Positions 47,616 to 55,605 are shown, numbered from the stretch's first letter. The stretch: 64,000 nucleotides of DNA from Reyranella sp. CPCC 100927 (GCF_007859315.1 NZ_VOHA01000014.1:62001-126000), one strand, 5' to 3'. Made by a program: numbers and translations. Notes: a model not told the origin generated them from the letters alone.

Positions 47616-47660
47616 TGTTGACAACAACAACACCGTGTTGATATTGACAACACCCGCAAC
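47616..47660. promoter_or_regulatory. operator region between MarR gene and catabolic operon
   Basis: GTGTTG-N7-CAACAC at 47635-47653 is a dyad, with TTGACAACA occurring just to its left (from 47618). Both halves are AT-richer than the flanks. It would suit a MarR dimer covering a promoter. Confidence 0.5.
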
Positions 47661-47674
47661 ACCGGCGTCCTTGC

Positions 47675-48403
47675 ATGACCAAGCCCCTGACCGGCCGCGT
47701 GCCGCCCGACGCCATTCGCCGTACCACCCTGCCGCGCCTGCCGGCCGAGGTGCTGCAGCGTTACGCTCGTCTCGACGATCTGACCGGGGCGGTGTCGGAT
47801 GCCATGGACAATCTCGGCCTGTTCGGTGCCGTGCCGGCCTCGACGCTGGCCCCCACGTTGCCGGGCAAGCGGATCGTCGGCCAGGCCGTCACCGTGCGCA
47901 ATGTCGAGCGCGGCGACAGCGCCACCCGCGCGGCGGCCGGCGGCAAGGGCCGGATGGGCGAGCATGAGGCCTATAATCAGGCCGAGCCGGGCGACGTCGT
48001 GGTCATCGAGGGCCTGGTCGGCATTTCCAACATGGGCGGCCAGTCGGCGACGGTGGCGCATCGCGCCGGCTGCGCCGGTGCCGTGATCGACGGTTCCTTC
48101 CGCGACCCCGGCGCATCGCGCGAGCGCGACTTTCCGATCTGGGCCCGCGGTGTGACGCCCGTCACCGGCAAGTGGCGGCTGGAGACGGTCGAGATCAACG
48201 GCCGTGTGCGTATCGCCGGCATCGCGGTCGATGCCGGCGACCTGGTGGTGGCCGACGAGGCCGGAATCGTCTTCGTGCCCTGCGCACAGGCCGAGGCCGT
48301 ACTCGCCGAGGCCGAAAAGATCGACCAGGGCGACACGCGCCAGAAGGCCGACATCGCCGCCGGCGTCGATCTCGCGACGCTGGCCGCGACCCGATACAAG
48401 TAG
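47675..48403 (+). CDS. RraA-like / 4-hydroxy-4-methyl-2-oxoglutarate aldolase family protein
   Basis: 242 residues. VGQAVTVRNVERGDS, VVVIEGLVGISNMGGQSATV, GAVIDGSFRDPG (the usual metal/substrate GxxRDxxx) and SRERDFPIWARGVTPVTG are characteristic. Members are Mg-dependent pyruvate aldolases/oxaloacetate decarboxylases, or RraA proteins that bind RNase E; operon context favours the enzyme. It may cleave a C6 4-hydroxy-2-oxoacid. First gene of the operon, next to the MarR operator. Confidence 0.85.
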   Translation: MTKPLTGRVPPDAIRRTTLPRLPAEVLQRYARLDDLTGAVSDAMDNLGLFGAVPASTLAPTLPGKRIVGQAVTVRNVERGDSATRAAAGGKGRMGEHEAYNQAEPGDVVVIEGLVGISNMGGQSATVAHRAGCAGAVIDGSFRDPGASRERDFPIWARGVTPVTGKWRLETVEINGRVRIAGIAVDAGDLVVADEAGIVFVPCAQAEAVLAEAEKIDQGDTRQKADIAAGVDLATLAATRYK

Positions 48404-48416
48404 TGGAGTAAAGCCG

Positions 48417-49313
48417 ATGTCCGTCGAGACCGATGTCGCGGTGCGCTGCGCCGTGCAGGGCGCCGACATTCTGGGCGAGGTGCCGCTGTGGTGCAGCCGC
48501 ACGCGCCGCCTGTGGTGGACCGACGTGCGCCGTCCGGCGATCCAGTCCTACGATCCCGCCACGGGGCGTCACCAGGCGCTGCGCATGCACCCGGACATCG
48601 TCAGCGGCTCGATCGCGCTCTGTGAAAAGGGTGGCCTGCTGCTGGCCGCGGCCACCGGCATCTACATCTACGATCCCGCCGGCAGCCAACCGCCGCAGCG
48701 TATCGCCGATCCGATCGGCGGCGTGCGCGGCATGCGGCTCAACGACGGCAAGTGCGATCGCCGTGGCCGCTTCTGGGTCGGCAGCATGCATGACACCGAT
48801 CGCACGCAGACGGGCGTGCTCTATCGCGTCGATCCCGATGGGCGTTGCACGGCGATGCTCGACGGTTTCGTGCTGCCCAACGCGATCTGCTGGAGCCCGG
48901 ATGATCGCACCATGTACTTCGCCGACACCCACAACCAGGTCATCTGGTCCTTCGACTATGACATCGAGGCCGGTGCGATCGCTAACCGGCGCGTCTTCAA
49001 GGACTGGACGCACCAGATCGGCCGGCCCGATGGCGCCACGGTCGACGCCGACGGCTTCGTCTGGAACTGCATGGTTGCCAGCGGCCAGCTGATCCGGCTG
49101 GCCCCCGACGGGCGTGTCGATCGCATCATCCAGCTGCCGGTCACCAACCCGACCTGCCCGGCGTTCGGCGGCGAAGGCTTGCGCACGCTCTACATCACCA
49201 GCCACTCGCAGCGCCTGCCGCCCGAGCAGCTGGCGCGCGAGCCGCTGGCCGGCGCGCTGCTGACGCTCGACGTCGGCGTGCGCGGCCTGCCCGAACCCCG
49301 CTTCGGCGGGTGA
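48417..49313 (+). CDS. SMP-30/gluconolactonase family lactonase
   Basis: 298 residues from ATG 48417, 14 bp after the RraA-like stop. Six-bladed propeller of the SMP-30/regucalcin class: GEVPLWCSRTRRLWWTDV (metal-binding Glu), RLNDGKCDRRGRFWVGSMHD, PNAICWSPDDRTMYFADTHN and GRPDGATVDADGFVWNC. It hydrolyses sugar-type lactones in related enzymes. It follows the aldolase in one operon, consistent with breakdown of a sugar acid or aromatic-derived lactone. Confidence 0.88.
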   Translation: MSVETDVAVRCAVQGADILGEVPLWCSRTRRLWWTDVRRPAIQSYDPATGRHQALRMHPDIVSGSIALCEKGGLLLAAATGIYIYDPAGSQPPQRIADPIGGVRGMRLNDGKCDRRGRFWVGSMHDTDRTQTGVLYRVDPDGRCTAMLDGFVLPNAICWSPDDRTMYFADTHNQVIWSFDYDIEAGAIANRRVFKDWTHQIGRPDGATVDADGFVWNCMVASGQLIRLAPDGRVDRIIQLPVTNPTCPAFGGEGLRTLYITSHSQRLPPEQLAREPLAGALLTLDVGVRGLPEPRFGG

Positions 49314-49339
49314 TAGCCAAACAATCGAAGGAGGGGGTC

Positions 49340-50290
49340 TTGCGTAAACCATATCGGGCTATTGCCCTGCTACTGGCCGTCGGACTGTGGAGCTCTGCCG
49401 CTCACGCCGCGCCCGAGACCGTGAAGATGATCGTGCCCTTCGCGGCCGGTGGACCGGCCGACCTGATCGCGCGCGTTGTGGCGCCCGGACTCAGCGAGGC
49501 GCTGGGCAAGTCGGTGGTCGTCGATAACCGTGGCGGCGCCGGCGGCACCATCGGTGCCAACGTGGTGGCCAAGGCGCCGGCCGATGGTCTTACGCTGCTG
49601 CTCACCACCTCGTCGCTGGTGCTGAGCGCCGGCACCACGCCCAAGCTGCCGTACGATCCGCGCAAGGACCTGGCACCGGTCTTCCTGCTGGGCGAGGTGC
49701 AGAGCATGCTGGCGGTGCGCGCCGACCTGGGCGTGAGCAATCTCGCCGAACTCACCGCCAAGGCGCGCAGCGGCAAGCTCAACTACGGCTCCACCGGCGT
49801 TGGCGGCACCATGCATGTCGCGGCCGAGCTCTATGCCAAGACCATCAAGACGCCTCTGGTGCACGTGCCCTACCGGGGCGCCGGGCCGGCGCTGCTCGAT
49901 CTGGTGGCCGGCACGATCGACCTGGTCAACGCCGACGTGCCGGTGCTGAAACCCTACATCGCCGAAGGCCGCATCAAGGGCATCGTGATCTTCGACACCA
50001 AGCGCGCGCCGCTGCTGCCCGAGATTCCTACGGCGCCGGAAGCCGGCATGCCGGAATTGCAGCTCACCAACTGGTATGGCGTGCTGGTGCCGGCAGGAAC
50101 ACCGCCTGCGCTGCGCCAGCAGATCGCCGCGGCGCTGGCCAAGGTCGTGCAGCAGCCCGAGGTCGCCAAGCGCCTGGTCGACGCCGGATTCAGCAACCCC
50201 AGGGATACGGCGGGCTTCCAGGCCCGCCTGGACGCCGACTTCGAGCGCTGGATCCCCTGGTTGCGCGACGCCAACATCCGCACGGAGTGA
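49340..50290 (+). CDS. tripartite tricarboxylate transporter (Bug/TctC) substrate-binding protein
   Basis: 316 residues from TTG 49340, chosen because GGAGGGGGTC lies immediately upstream and the signal peptide (YRAIALLLAVGLWSSAAHAA) then has normal length. Motifs VKMIVPFAAGGPADLIARVV, VVDNRGGAGGTIGANVVA and HVPYRGAGPALLDLVAGTID. Probably the receptor for the compound this operon degrades. No TctAB pair follows. Start at ATG 49310 is possible but lacks support. Confidence 0.88.
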   Translation: MRKPYRAIALLLAVGLWSSAAHAAPETVKMIVPFAAGGPADLIARVVAPGLSEALGKSVVVDNRGGAGGTIGANVVAKAPADGLTLLLTTSSLVLSAGTTPKLPYDPRKDLAPVFLLGEVQSMLAVRADLGVSNLAELTAKARSGKLNYGSTGVGGTMHVAAELYAKTIKTPLVHVPYRGAGPALLDLVAGTIDLVNADVPVLKPYIAEGRIKGIVIFDTKRAPLLPEIPTAPEAGMPELQLTNWYGVLVPAGTPPALRQQIAAALAKVVQQPEVAKRLVDAGFSNPRDTAGFQARLDADFERWIPWLRDANIRTE

Positions 50291-50343
50291 CCCCCTTCTC
50301 CCTGCCTGTGCGGGGAGAAGTGAACAACCACCGAGGCCCGCCG

Positions 50344-50661
50344 ATGATCTTTGAACATCGTACCTACACCGTGGCCCACGGGCAGATGGAGGACTATCTC
50401 GCGCGCTATGAAGCGCATGGCCTGCCGGTACAGCAGAAGCATCTCGGCCGGCTGCTGGGCTTTTTCGTGAGCGAGATCGGCCCTCTCAACCAAGTCGTGC
50501 ACATCTGGGTCTATGACAGCCTCGCCGACCGCGAGCGTCGCCGTGCCGCGATGGAGTCCGATCCCGACTGGACGGCCTTCAAGAAGCGCAACCGCGGGAC
50601 GTTCGTGGCCCAGGACGTCAAGGTGATGGTGGGCGCACCGTTCTGCCCCAACTACGTCTGA
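50344..50661 (+). CDS. NIPSNAP family protein
   Basis: 105 residues with the ferredoxin-like NIPSNAP fold: MIFEHRTYTVAHGQMEDYLA, LGFFVSEIGPLNQVVHIWVY and SLADRERRRAAMESDPDWTA. The family has no settled enzymatic role in bacteria and often accompanies catabolic operons. It is 54 bp after the Bug protein gene, in the same operon. Confidence 0.87.
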   Translation: MIFEHRTYTVAHGQMEDYLARYEAHGLPVQQKHLGRLLGFFVSEIGPLNQVVHIWVYDSLADRERRRAAMESDPDWTAFKKRNRGTFVAQDVKVMVGAPFCPNYV

Positions 50662-50671
50662 GGCGCTCGCC

Positions 50672-51484
50672 ATGCCACCCGCACTCCCGTCGCTCGCCGA
50701 TATCGTGCGCAACCCGCTGAAGGAGAAGCTGTCGCGCGGCGAGCTTGTCGCATCGATGACGGTGCGCATGGCGCGCGGTCCGGAGATCGGGCGGATCGCC
50801 GCCAGCGCCGGCTTCGATACGCTCTATATCGATCTCGAGCACAGCGCGCTGTCGCTGGAGACCACGGCGCTGGTCTGCACCGTGGCGCGCGAGGCCGGCG
50901 TGGCGCCGCTGGTGCGGGTGCCGGCGCTCGACGCCGCCCTGATCGGCCGCGTGCTCGATGTTGGCGCCATGGGCATCATCGCGCCGCAGATCCAGTCCGC
51001 CGCCGACGCGCAACGCGCGGTCAGCTGCTGTCGCTATCCGCCGCAGGGCGAGCGGTCGATCGCCACCGGCCTGCCGCTGCTGCACCACCGCAGCTTCCCG
51101 ACGCAGGAGGCCTGCGCGGCGCTCAATGCCGCGGTCTTCGTGGCCGTGATGGTCGAGACGCCGCAGGCCCTGGCACACGCCGGCCCGATCGCCGCCGTCG
51201 ACGGCATCGACATGCTGTTCGTCGGCGCCCATGACCTCGCGGGCGCGATGGGATGGCCGGATGCGGGGCGCGATGCGGCGGTCGAGGGCGCGTTCGACCA
51301 GGTGCTGGCGGCGGCACGCGCGCACGGCAAGACCGTGGGCGCCGGCGGCGTCGCCGGTAAACAGGCACTGCTGCAGCGCCTGGTGTCCAAGGGCGTGCGC
51401 TACATCTCGACCGGCAGCGACCTCGCCTTCCTGCTCTCGGCGGCCACGCAGCAGGCGCAGGCCGTGCGCGGCATGATACCCTGA
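50672..51484 (+). CDS. HpcH/HpaI aldolase family protein
   Basis: 270 residues beginning SLADIVRNPLKEKLSRGELV. Class II pyruvate aldolase features: FDTLYIDLEHSALSLETTAL (metal-site acids), MGIIAPQIQSAADAQRAVSC, VMVETPQALAHAGPIAAVDG and DMLFVGAHDLAGAMGWPD. It splits 2-oxo-4-hydroxy acids to pyruvate and an aldehyde. Together with the RraA-like gene the operon carries two pyruvate-type aldolases. It is the last gene of the run. Confidence 0.87.
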   Translation: MPPALPSLADIVRNPLKEKLSRGELVASMTVRMARGPEIGRIAASAGFDTLYIDLEHSALSLETTALVCTVAREAGVAPLVRVPALDAALIGRVLDVGAMGIIAPQIQSAADAQRAVSCCRYPPQGERSIATGLPLLHHRSFPTQEACAALNAAVFVAVMVETPQALAHAGPIAAVDGIDMLFVGAHDLAGAMGWPDAGRDAAVEGAFDQVLAAARAHGKTVGAGGVAGKQALLQRLVSKGVRYISTGSDLAFLLSAATQQAQAVRGMIP

Positions 51485-51581
51485 GCGCTGGCGGAGCCCG
51501 CTGTCGCCCAGGGAGGGTTCCACATGCAGGCGCCGTCGTGAGCAGAGATTGAACGCCCTGCCGCTGCCGGCGGGCGCAGCG

Positions 51582-51788
51582 TCACGTGTTGAACGTTGTG
51601 CCGCCCGATTCAAGTCTGACCAGGTCGCCGTCCAGCCGGATGTGGCCGTCGGCCTCCAGCCCCACCAGCGCCTTGTTCAGACGATCGAGCGGCAGGTGCA
51701 CTTTGTTCAGCACATCCTGGCGCGGAACGCGCCTGCCACGTGGAAAACTGCGCATCGCATCAAGGACGGCGGCTTCGTCGTAGGTCAT
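51582..51788 (-). CDS. small winged-helix-like hypothetical protein, 68 residues
   Basis: MTYDEAAVLDAMRSFPRGRR, VPRQDVLNKVHLPLDRLNKA and LVGLEADGHIRLDGDLVRLE suggest a minimal winged helix (helix, helix, recognition helix, wing). No family identified and it might be non-coding. It is in a gap between the aldolase gene and the GbsR-like regulator. Confidence 0.5.
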   Translation of the reverse strand: MTYDEAAVLDAMRSFPRGRRVPRQDVLNKVHLPLDRLNKALVGLEADGHIRLDGDLVRLESGGTTFNT

Positions 51789-51878
51789 GGTATTCCAATT
51801 ACCTCTGTCGCGTGATTGTACTGCCTTCTGCCGTTCAAGCCCAGCCGCTGGGGCTTGCTTTTGGTGTGTCCGCGCGCC

Positions 51879-52346
51879 TTACGTCCGGCGCGGGCGCCAG
51901 CGTTTGAGTGCCAGGTCCAGCGCGTCGCGAATGGCCAGGTAGAACGCGGCCATACCCGCCAGTCGATCGCGTGCAGGCCCGCTCGCGGCGGTCGCAGCGC
52001 CTTGCTTCAGTCGCTGGGCGAGCGCGTCGAGCAACCGGTTCTGCGCATCCAGCATCCCTTCGTAGTTGTCGGATACGGCATAGAGCGCCCGCTTGCTGCC
52101 GCGTTCGCGGTGGCGGTCGACCAGCATGTATTGCTCCAGCAGTCGGGCTGCAACACTGGCGCTGCTTTTGCTGATCTGGAGATCCCGTTCGATGCGCTCG
52201 AGGCTGACCGGCTCGGCGCTCAGCAGCAGGTAGCCGTACAGGCGGGCCGCCGTCTGCGGCACACCCCACGGCACCAGCAATCGTGCCACGTCCTCGACAA
52301 ATCGCCCCTTCGTTCCAGTCAGAGTCTTGTTTGACAAATTCGGCAT
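51879..52346 (-). CDS. GbsR/MarR-type transcriptional regulator
   Basis: 155 residues from ATG 52346. GRFVEDVARLLVPWGVPQTA and RLYGYLLLSAEPVSLERIER, then LQISKSSASVAARLLEQYML form the winged helix of GbsR-type regulators; the C terminus is helical. It binds DNA and probably a ligand of membrane or osmotic type. Its start codon lies inside a 19-bp palindrome, indicating autorepression. It is divergent from the methyltransferase-like membrane gene at 52467. Confidence 0.82.
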   Translation of the reverse strand: MPNLSNKTLTGTKGRFVEDVARLLVPWGVPQTAARLYGYLLLSAEPVSLERIERDLQISKSSASVAARLLEQYMLVDRHRERGSKRALYAVSDNYEGMLDAQNRLLDALAQRLKQGAATAASGPARDRLAGMAAFYLAIRDALDLALKRWRPRRT

Positions 52347-52360
52347 ATTCCGAATATGCC
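52342..52360. promoter_or_regulatory. 19-bp palindromic operator over the GbsR-like start codon
   Basis: GGCATATTC, a single C, then GAATATGCC: 9+9 bp perfect arms. The minus-strand ATG at 52344-52346 is part of the left arm. The AT-rich arms in GC-rich DNA make chance unlikely. Confidence 0.7.
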
Positions 52361-52466
52361 ATACATGAAAACCATGTCTACCTGAGACTGTCGTCCCGCC
52401 CGTGGCGAAGGATCCTTCGGCCATGGGCGCACAAGTTCCCCGAACCAGGCGACAAGGAGTGCTTCC

Positions 52467-53135
52467 ATGGCTGTCTATCTGTTGCAGCTTCTGGTGTGGA
52501 CGCTTCTCATGGCGGTCCTGATCTTGTGGCCGGCGGGTACCTGGGCCTACGCCGGCGGTTGGGCGCTGATCGCGCTGTTTGCCGTCGGCGGCCTGGCGAT
52601 GGTGCTGTGGCTGGCCCGGCACAGCCCGAGCCTGCTGCGCGAGCGGATGGCCTCGCCGCTGCAGCGGGCGCAGAAACCGTGGGACCGCGTCTGGCTGGGG
52701 CTGTTCGTCGTCGCCTTCTGTGCCTGGACGGCGTTCATGCCGTGGGACGCCGCGCGCGGTGGTTTCGCGGCGGTGCCGCCGTGGCTGCAGGTGCTGGGCG
52801 GCTTTGCGATCGTGGCCAACGGGCTCGGCACCTGGTGGACGTTTCGCGAGAACGCCTTCGCCGCGCCCGTCGTGAAGATCCAGGCAGGCCAGACGGCGAT
52901 CGACACCGGTCCCTACCGCATCGTGCGCCATCCGATGTACGCCAGCACGCTCCTGCTGTTCATCGGCATGCCGCTGCTGCTGGGATCGTGGCTGGGGCTG
53001 GCGTTGTCCGCCGTCTTCATCCTCGCGCTTGCGTGGCGGACCGTACACGAGGAGCGCACCCTGCGCGCCGAACTGCAGGGTTATGACGCCTACGCCGCCC
53101 GCGTGCGCTACCGCTTCATCCCACTCGTCTGGTAG
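52467..53135 (+). CDS. isoprenylcysteine methyltransferase-like membrane protein
   Basis: 222 residues, several membrane segments (LLQLLVWTLLMAVLILWPAG, WALIALFAVGGLAMVLWLA, PWLQVLGGFAIVANGLGTWW and the pair after the catalytic loop). The cofactor region TGPYRIVRHPMYASTLLLFI and the end ELQGYDAYAARVRYRFIPLV are typical of the ICMT/PEMT family. It could methylate a lipid or a thiol. It is divergent from the GbsR-like gene, whose operator palindrome lies 107 bp upstream of its start, so it may be the regulated target. Confidence 0.82.
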   Translation: MAVYLLQLLVWTLLMAVLILWPAGTWAYAGGWALIALFAVGGLAMVLWLARHSPSLLRERMASPLQRAQKPWDRVWLGLFVVAFCAWTAFMPWDAARGGFAAVPPWLQVLGGFAIVANGLGTWWTFRENAFAAPVVKIQAGQTAIDTGPYRIVRHPMYASTLLLFIGMPLLLGSWLGLALSAVFILALAWRTVHEERTLRAELQGYDAYAARVRYRFIPLVW

Positions 53136-53155
53136 CGCCGTCGTCCTTGCGCCAC

Positions 53156-53557
53156 TCAGGACGGCGGGAGGGATCGCGCCAACTGCTCGCCCATCAGGCG
53201 ATGCAGCAGGTTGATCGCTTTCAAGGGACGGACCATCACCTTGAAATGCGTGATCAGGCTTCCATTGTCGCTGACGGTGATGATGTCGATGCCGTTGATC
53301 CTGATGCCGTCGATCTCGCTCTCGAACTCCAGCACGGCGCCGCGCGCGTTGCGCCATTCGTCGAGATAGCGGAACTGGGTGCCACCCAGGACCTGGCTGG
53401 CACCCACCAGGTACTTGAACGCGATCTCGCGACCGCGCTGCGGCGTGTGCACCACGGGACTTTCGAAGACGACATCGGGGTGCAGCAGGTCCCACAGCGC
53501 CGCCGAATCATGCGACTTCAGGTAGTCGTGCCAGCGTTCGAGCGCGGTCATCGGCAT
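53156..53557 (-). CDS. NTF2/SnoaL-like protein
   Basis: 133 residues: ALERWHDYLKSHDSAALWDL, LHPDVVFESPVVHTPQRGRE and IRINGIDIITVSDNGSLITH fit the cystatin-like NTF2/SnoaL fold, with the buried His/Asp pocket. Such proteins act as isomerases or hydratases or bind small molecules. It is 31 bp downstream of the membrane protein gene on the same strand; the TetR dyad at 53978 may control both. Confidence 0.8.
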   Translation of the reverse strand: MPMTALERWHDYLKSHDSAALWDLLHPDVVFESPVVHTPQRGREIAFKYLVGASQVLGGTQFRYLDEWRNARGAVLEFESEIDGIRINGIDIITVSDNGSLITHFKVMVRPLKAINLLHRLMGEQLARSLPPS

Positions 53558-53588
53558 GGCGGTTACTCCTGGATCATCGTGTTGCGCT

Positions 53589-53981
53589 TCAGCCGCCGGG
53601 CCGTGCGAGGCCGTAGGCGATCAGGATCAGCGCCGCGCCATAGAGCGCCCAGCCGGGATGGCGGCCGCGCGTCGCCCACAGATTGCCCAGCGCGCCGAAC
53701 AGGTAGGAACTGCCCACCAGCACGCCCGTGGCGAGTTGCGCCTCGCGCCCGAACGTCCAGGCGGCGATGATCAGGGCAAGGCCGCCCACGAACCAGTTGA
53801 ACGTGCTGAACTGCAGCAGCAGTCCCACGAGTTTCCGGATCGGCGCGGCCAGCGGCGGCGCCGTGCGCGCCTGCAGCGGCTGCACCATCAGCCGCTGGGT
53901 GAGGACGCCGTGAATGATCGCGACGGTGCTGCCGATGATCCCGGCCACGGCGAGAGCCGCGTTGTGCCAATCCATGACCAT
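53589..53981 (-). CDS. small integral membrane protein, 130 residues
   Basis: Four predicted helices: LAVAGIIGSTVAIIHGVL, LVGLLLQFSTFNWFVGGLAL, ATGVLVGSSYLFGALGNLWA and ALYGAALILIAYGLARP. No recognised domain. CAGAGGTGT precedes ATG 53981. It is divergent from the TetR gene and one TetR-type dyad overlaps its start, so it is probably repressed by that protein. Confidence 0.72.
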   Translation of the reverse strand: MVMDWHNAALAVAGIIGSTVAIIHGVLTQRLMVQPLQARTAPPLAAPIRKLVGLLLQFSTFNWFVGGLALIIAAWTFGREAQLATGVLVGSSYLFGALGNLWATRGRHPGWALYGAALILIAYGLARPGG

Positions 53982-54040
53982 ACACCTCTGTATGGAAACC
54001 GTAGGCTGAGCGGGCTTGGCCCGTCAATACACATGTGTAT
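53978..54040. promoter_or_regulatory. two palindromic TetR-type operator sites between divergent genes
   Basis: Site 1, CCATACA-N4-TGTATGG at 53978-53995, covers the start of the membrane protein gene. Site 2, ATACACATGTGTAT at 54027-54040, is a perfect 14-bp palindrome ten bases before the TetR ATG at 54050. The shared core is ATACA/TGTAT. Confidence 0.7.
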
Positions 54041-54049
54041 GGTAGGCGG

Positions 54050-54601
54050 ATGAGCGACGATGCGACGCATGATCGGCTGACCCGGGCCGACTGGATCCGG
54101 CACGGGTTGCGCACGCTCGCCATCGATGGGCCGGGCGCCCTGAAGGTGGGACCGATGGCAGCGGCGCTGGACGTGTCGCGCGGCAGCTTCTACTGGCATT
54201 TCCAGGACATCGCCGACTTCCGTGGCCAGCTGCTCCAGAGTTGGCGGCAGACCACCACCGACCAGATCATCCAGGACCTCGACGCGCACGAAGGCGAGCC
54301 CGGCCGTCTGCTCCGGCTGATGCGGCGGGCCTTCAAGGGGCGTCGACGCCTGGACCTGGCCGTGCGGGCCTGGGCCGCCCACGACGCCGCCGTGGCTGCG
54401 GCCGTGGCGTCGGTCGACAAGCGCCGGATCGCCCATCTCGCCCGCCTGCTGGTTGACGCCGGCGTCGGCCGCGCGCAGGCGAACCACCGTGCCGCTTTCT
54501 TGTACTGGGCCTATCTTGGCCAGGCCGCCGTGATGGATCGGAATACCGCGGCCATGCCTGCGGAAGCCTTGGCCGATCTCGCCCGTCTGTTCGAGACGTA
54601 A
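54050..54601 (+). CDS. TetR/AcrR family transcriptional regulator
   Basis: 183 residues from ATG 54050 (the GTG at 54035 lies inside the operator). The helix-turn-helix is LTRADWIRHGLRTLAIDGPG, then VGPMAAALDVSRGSFYWHFQ. C-terminal ligand domain typical of TetR-C, with LDLAVRAWAAHDAAVAAAVA. It should repress itself and the divergent membrane protein/NTF2 pair through the palindromes between them. Confidence 0.87.
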   Translation: MSDDATHDRLTRADWIRHGLRTLAIDGPGALKVGPMAAALDVSRGSFYWHFQDIADFRGQLLQSWRQTTTDQIIQDLDAHEGEPGRLLRLMRRAFKGRRRLDLAVRAWAAHDAAVAAAVASVDKRRIAHLARLLVDAGVGRAQANHRAAFLYWAYLGQAAVMDRNTAAMPAEALADLARLFET

Positions 54602-54640
54602 CAGGTGGATGAAGGATTTGACATATTGATGCACATGATG

Positions 54641-54654
54641 TATGTCATGACATA
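54641..54654. promoter_or_regulatory. 14-bp palindrome at the VapBC start
   Basis: TATGTCATGACATA is a perfect palindrome whose last base is the A of the antitoxin ATG (54654). Upstream, TTGACATATTGATGCACATGATG offers TTGACA-like promoter elements. RHH antitoxins bind such short palindromes. Confidence 0.6.
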
Positions 54655-54917
54655 TGACTGAACGAACGACCGTCCGACTTCCCGATGATCTCATCCGGCG
54701 CGCCAAGCGTAAGGCTGCCGTTGAAGGCCGCTCGCTGACCGCCCTGATCGAGGAGGGGCTGCGGCGTGTTCTGAACGAACGGGCGCCCGGTAAAAGCGAC
54801 AGGATCCTGCCACCCGTCAGCACCGCGACCGGCGGCCTGATGCCAGGGATCGATTTGAACGATACCGCTGCACTGCAGGAAATGGAGGACCTCGATAACG
54901 CCAGGCGGCTCAAGTGA
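54654..54917 (+). CDS. vapB: ribbon-helix-helix antitoxin (VapB-like)
   Basis: 87 residues. TERTTVRLPDDLIRRAKRKA opens an RHH DNA-binding domain, followed by AVEGRSLTALIEEGLRRVLN. The acidic tail ends LNDTAALQEMEDLDNARRLK, which would bind the toxin. The stop overlaps the toxin GTG at 54914 by 4 nt. Confidence 0.85.
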   Translation: MTERTTVRLPDDLIRRAKRKAAVEGRSLTALIEEGLRRVLNERAPGKSDRILPPVSTATGGLMPGIDLNDTAALQEMEDLDNARRLK

Positions 54918-55342
54918 TCCTGGCTGACGTTAATGTCTTGATTTACGCATTTCGCAGCGACTCTGTGCATCATGCCGTATGCAAGCCGTGGCTCGACAAG
55001 ATCATCACCGGCGACGCCCATTTTGGCATATCGCCATTGGTGTTGAGTGCGGTAGCGCGGATTGCGACCAACCCCCGGATTTTCAAGCATCCGAGCACGA
55101 TCGCTGAAGTCTTCGCATACTGTAACAGCATTCTGAACCAGCCTCATTGCGAGACGGTCGAGCCGGGTGAGCAGCACTGGGCACTCTTCGAGCGCCTGTG
55201 CGTGCAAACGGGAACGCGCGGACCGCGTATCACCGATGCATGGTTTGCTGCCCTGGCGATCGAGCACGCGTGCACTTGGATCACATACGATCGCGATTAT
55301 GCCCGCTTCCCGGGACTGAATTGGCAGGAGCCAGTACTGTAA
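54914..55342 (+). CDS. vapC: PIN-domain toxin (VapC-like)
   Basis: 142 residues from GTG 54914. MILADVNVLIYAFRSDSVHH carries the first catalytic Asp; LSAVARIATNPRIF the central helix; RITDAWFAALAIEHACTWIT and YDRDYARFPGLNWQEPV carry the later acids. The last motif is that of the VapC subfamily paired with RHH antitoxins, unlike the Phd-linked toxin at 44967. Confidence 0.87.
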   Translation: MILADVNVLIYAFRSDSVHHAVCKPWLDKIITGDAHFGISPLVLSAVARIATNPRIFKHPSTIAEVFAYCNSILNQPHCETVEPGEQHWALFERLCVQTGTRGPRITDAWFAALAIEHACTWITYDRDYARFPGLNWQEPVL

Positions 55343-55542
55343 GCGTTGGCCCGAAAGGCAAGGTCCTTGACTGGCGCTTGCGGCTCTGGCGGCTGCTGCA
55401 CCAATGCGCCTGAAGAGCAGGTGCGTAGCGTCCATCGCGCCCAGCGCCGCGCTTGAAGCGCTAAGTTTTTGAAATCATGGGAAGAAGGGTCTGCTGCCGT
55501 CCCCGTGACTACCCCTGACCCAAATATTGTACTTTCGGGTAC

Positions 55543-55567
55543 TAGGCCGCCGGTCAGACGCGGCCTA
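55543..55567. promoter_or_regulatory. dyad in the control region of fdsA
   Basis: TAGGCCG (55543-55549) and CGGCCTA (55561-55567) are 7-bp perfect arms with 11 nt between, 39 bp before the fdsA ATG. It may be a leader hairpin or a regulator site. Upstream (55343-55542) there is no gene. Confidence 0.4.
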
Positions 55568-55605
55568 CCTGTACGTTCGAGCGGGGAGGGGGATAAGATG
55601 AGGCC

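Noticed and set aside
44967-55342. The 45-55 kb part as a defence island
   Set aside because: Only two small toxin-antitoxin pairs are present; the other genes are metabolic or regulatory and no known defence gene was seen.
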